The translations under genes were made by a program, and so were the position numbers. The notes beneath the pieces are model-generated. The model made no database searches, had not been told where the DNA came from, and saw only the letters and a program-made list of their open reading frames with translations. From Chloroflexota bacterium (GTDB lineage Bacteria > Chloroflexota > Dehalococcoidia > Lucifugimonadales > Lucifugimonadaceae), in assembly GCA_002730795.1 (NCBI GenBank), contig PCAX01000017.1, positions 30,866 to 74,038 on the forward strand: a stretch of 43,173 nt of DNA, in the 5' to 3' direction. Of the stretch, positions 42,833 to 43,173 are shown piece by piece. Numbering within the stretch: position 1 is the first letter of the stretch; every line of letters starts with the position of its first letter.

Positions 42833-43173
42833 ATGAAAATTACACAAAAGATGCGATGGACTGCTGGTCTTGTTGCGTTAGGTATCATGTTTGCTGTGAC
42901 TGCGGTTGCTTGTGGTGGAACGGCGGCCGACGCGCCAAAAGCAGCAGCAGAACCTGCAGCACCTGCAGCAGCAGCAGCACCTGCAGCACCTGAAAAAGGT
43001 GCAGCAGCAGAAGCACCTGCAGCAGCAGCAGCAGCGAAGAAGGGTGCAGCAGCAGCAGCACCTGAAGCAGCAGCAGCAGCGAAGAAGGGTGCAGCAGCAG
43101 AAGCGCCCGCTACGGCTACCGCCGCTCCAAAATCGAGTTCGTCAGCCGCAGCACCAGCTGCAGTTACTGGTGG
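42833..43173 (+). CDS. lipoprotein with Ala-rich low-complexity linker (partial)
   Basis: The first 113 codons of a gene that runs off the window are visible. ATG 42833 follows a strong GGAGGG by 8 nt. A lipoprotein signal peptide covers residues 1-26 (basic start, hydrophobic core, AVAC lipobox with lipidated Cys27). Residues from about 30 to beyond 100 are nearly all Ala, with Pro, Glu and the repeated unit AAKKGAAA. A 40-50 bp DNA unit of GCA codons around GCGAAGAAGGGT occurs twice in tandem. Such tethers usually join a lipid anchor to an ABC-transporter substrate-binding domain, but the domain is not in view. Its position divergent from a catabolic cluster supports a transport role. Confidence 0.75.
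   Translation, partial: MKITQKMRWTAGLVALGIMFAVTAVACGGTAADAPKAAAEPAAPAAAAAPAAPEKGAAAEAPAAAAAAKKGAAAAAPEAAAAAKKGAAAEAPATATAAPKSSSSAAAPAAVTG

Noticed and set aside
42691..42888. Minus-strand open frame overlapping the lipoprotein start
   Set aside because: It covers the leader and signal-peptide region of a gene with strong Shine-Dalgarno and lipobox, and the translation is basic and unpatterned.
42940..43110. GCA-rich repeats as a possible CRISPR or intergenic repeat array
   Set aside because: The repeats are in-frame Ala codons with no spacer structure and are part of the lipoprotein coding sequence.

Overview
This window is AT-rich bacterial chromosome with tightly packed genes, many GTG/TTG starts, and no insertion sequence, CRISPR array or phage gene that I can see. 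Gene content (class II LysRS, CtaA/CtaB haem A synthesis implying an aerobic oxidase, the coaD-linked coiled-coil protein, several enolase-superfamily dehydratases, hydroxypyruvate-isomerase-like enzymes, amidase, SDR, MFS and a lipoprotein) fits a free-living aerobic heterotroph. It resembles what is known of marine SAR202-type Chloroflexota. That placement is an inference from gene content and is not proven by any marker here.

Layout. 1-4603 (+): the end of a cysteine-synthase-like gene, then amidase, SDR, two tandem Hyi-family isomerases and pgpA. 4605-8313 (-): two tandem alpha/beta hydrolases behind sucC-sucD. 8314-9928: a 394-bp spacer and an anchored SGNH hydrolase (+). 9931-14683 (-): rsmD, coaD, a coiled-coil protein, polA and tRNA-Ser(UGA). 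14898-17691 (+): lysS-serS. 17688-21436 (-): ligA, pth and an Old Yellow Enzyme. 21556-22839 (+): a DUF1015 protein. 22855-32246 (-): a nine-gene run of ftsH, MBL-fold hydrolase, CPBP protease, trpA, aroH, DAHP synthase, ribF, tyrS and a class V aminotransferase. 32331-33706 (+): the infC-rpmI-rplT operon with promoter and structured leader. 33756-35921 (-): a zinc-ribbon protein, ctaA and ctaB. 36094-37152 (+): tsaD. 37112-42411 (-): an apparent sugar-acid catabolic cluster (enolase-superfamily dehydratase, MFS transporter, second dehydratase, HpcH/HpaI aldolase) and a small membrane protein. 42833-end (+): a lipoprotein with a long Ala-rich tract, cut by the window edge.

The most noteworthy signals concern translation starts and the catabolic cluster. 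infC has no ATG/GTG/TTG upstream of its conserved N-terminal domain, but an ATA codon sits 7 nt after a good Shine-Dalgarno. polA and rsmD show the same lack of a canonical start where homology demands one. The 37.7-42.4 kb cluster has the same enzyme logic as E. coli rhmD/yfaV/yfaU (acid-sugar dehydratase, MFS, 2-keto-3-deoxy-acid aldolase), but with two different dehydratases. The tandem Hyi pair keeps all four catalytic residues while diverging in the active-site loop. The SDR has lost the Tyr/Lys catalytic pair.
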